Source of the DNA: an uncultured Rhodospirillales bacterium
GTDB taxonomy: Bacteria; Pseudomonadota; Alphaproteobacteria; CALMVH01
Assembly (NCBI GenBank): GCA_937873165.1
Contig: CALMVH010000204.1
Span: forward strand, 3,991 to 10,639
Direction of reading: 5' to 3'
DNA length: 6,649 nucleotides
A model generated the notes under the pieces. That model saw nothing but the letters and a program-made list of their open reading frames with translations, searched no databases and had not been told where the DNA came from. Shown here one piece after another: positions 6,343-6,649 of the stretch; the first letter of the stretch is position 1; each line of letters opens with the position of its first letter. The translations under genes were made by a program, and so were the position numbers.

Positions 6343-6649
6343 CCGGCTAGACACGCCTGATCGCGGTATAGGCAAGTTTACTGCGCCGCGACTGCCCGGA
6401 TGGCCGTGGCTTGTCCCGCATCCAGCCCCGGCGGCACGTAGTCGATGTCGGCGACATTCCGACGTGCTGAGCGTGCTGCTGGGCAGCAGCGTCAGCCTTG
6501 GCCTGACCTACGGCGGCACATTTACAGTTACGGAGTGCTCCTAGCCCAACATGATGTACCAGGACGGCAGCGTCTCGCAGCAGCTCGGCACCAGTACCAG
6601 GCGCTGGCGATCGACGGGATCGAGGCGCCGGACCTGATCGACATCGATC
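6343..6649. other. right-edge region with short coding-like fragments, no intact gene
   Basis: No frame stays open long enough to call a gene. Several short pieces look like coding sequence: on the plus strand DVLSVLLGSSVSLGLTYGGT up to a stop near 6541, and in another frame YQALAIDGIEAPDLIDID up to the window edge; on the minus strand DIDYVPPGLDAGQATAIRAV, ending at TAA 6378-6380. The pieces sit on different strands and frames, which suggests decayed or rearranged genes or the end of a gene beyond the edge. I could not assign a family. The 13-bp palindrome ATGTCG-G-CGACAT (6445-6457) is also here. Confidence 0.35.

Noticed and set aside
6475..6490. Hairpin GCTGCTG-GG-CAGCAGC as a terminator.
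   Set aside because: The loop is only two bases and no T-run follows on either strand.

Overview
The window reads as GC-rich accessory DNA from a proteobacterium. An alphaproteobacterium, perhaps a sphingomonad or relative, is my best guess from the GC-rich codons and from the pairing of a ParB-domain DNA methylase with a DUF5681 protein and a terminase. That guess is inference; nothing here fixes the taxon. All five genes I can support lie on the minus strand, so the window is best read from 6649 down to 1. The long plus-strand open frames are antisense shadows.

Right part (6305 to 2378): a phage-type cassette. It holds an unrecognised 219-aa protein (5646-6305), a ParB-like domain fused to a beta-class adenine DNA methyltransferase (4226-5566), a short DUF5681 protein (3822-4229) and a complete large terminase subunit (2378-3832). 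The last three genes overlap by 4 and 11 bases and are almost certainly co-translated. No portal, capsid or tail gene follows the terminase: about 400 bases without a convincing gene come next. The cassette is therefore a prophage remnant, a satellite-like module or a standalone genomic island. The right edge (6343-6649) holds only short coding-like scraps.

Left part (1979 to 1): one very long gene that runs off the left edge, with at least 659 codons and no stop inside the window. Its product has an MqsA-type helix-turn-helix, then a PD-(D/E)xK nuclease-like domain with an Mrr-style GGED...QVK signature, then a STAND-type NTPase with Walker A, Walker B and a GxP-like motif. The C-terminal part, where such proteins usually carry their sensor, is outside the window. 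This architecture fits an anti-phage effector of the Avs/STAND type. The gene has a perfect 17-bp palindrome (2011-2027) in its promoter region and a third copy of the half-site next to the start codon, which suggests that the protein represses its own expression through an antitoxin-derived DNA-binding domain.

Taken together, the window joins a DNA packaging and modification cassette to a candidate self-regulated nuclease-STAND defence gene. The defence gene is the most interesting item.
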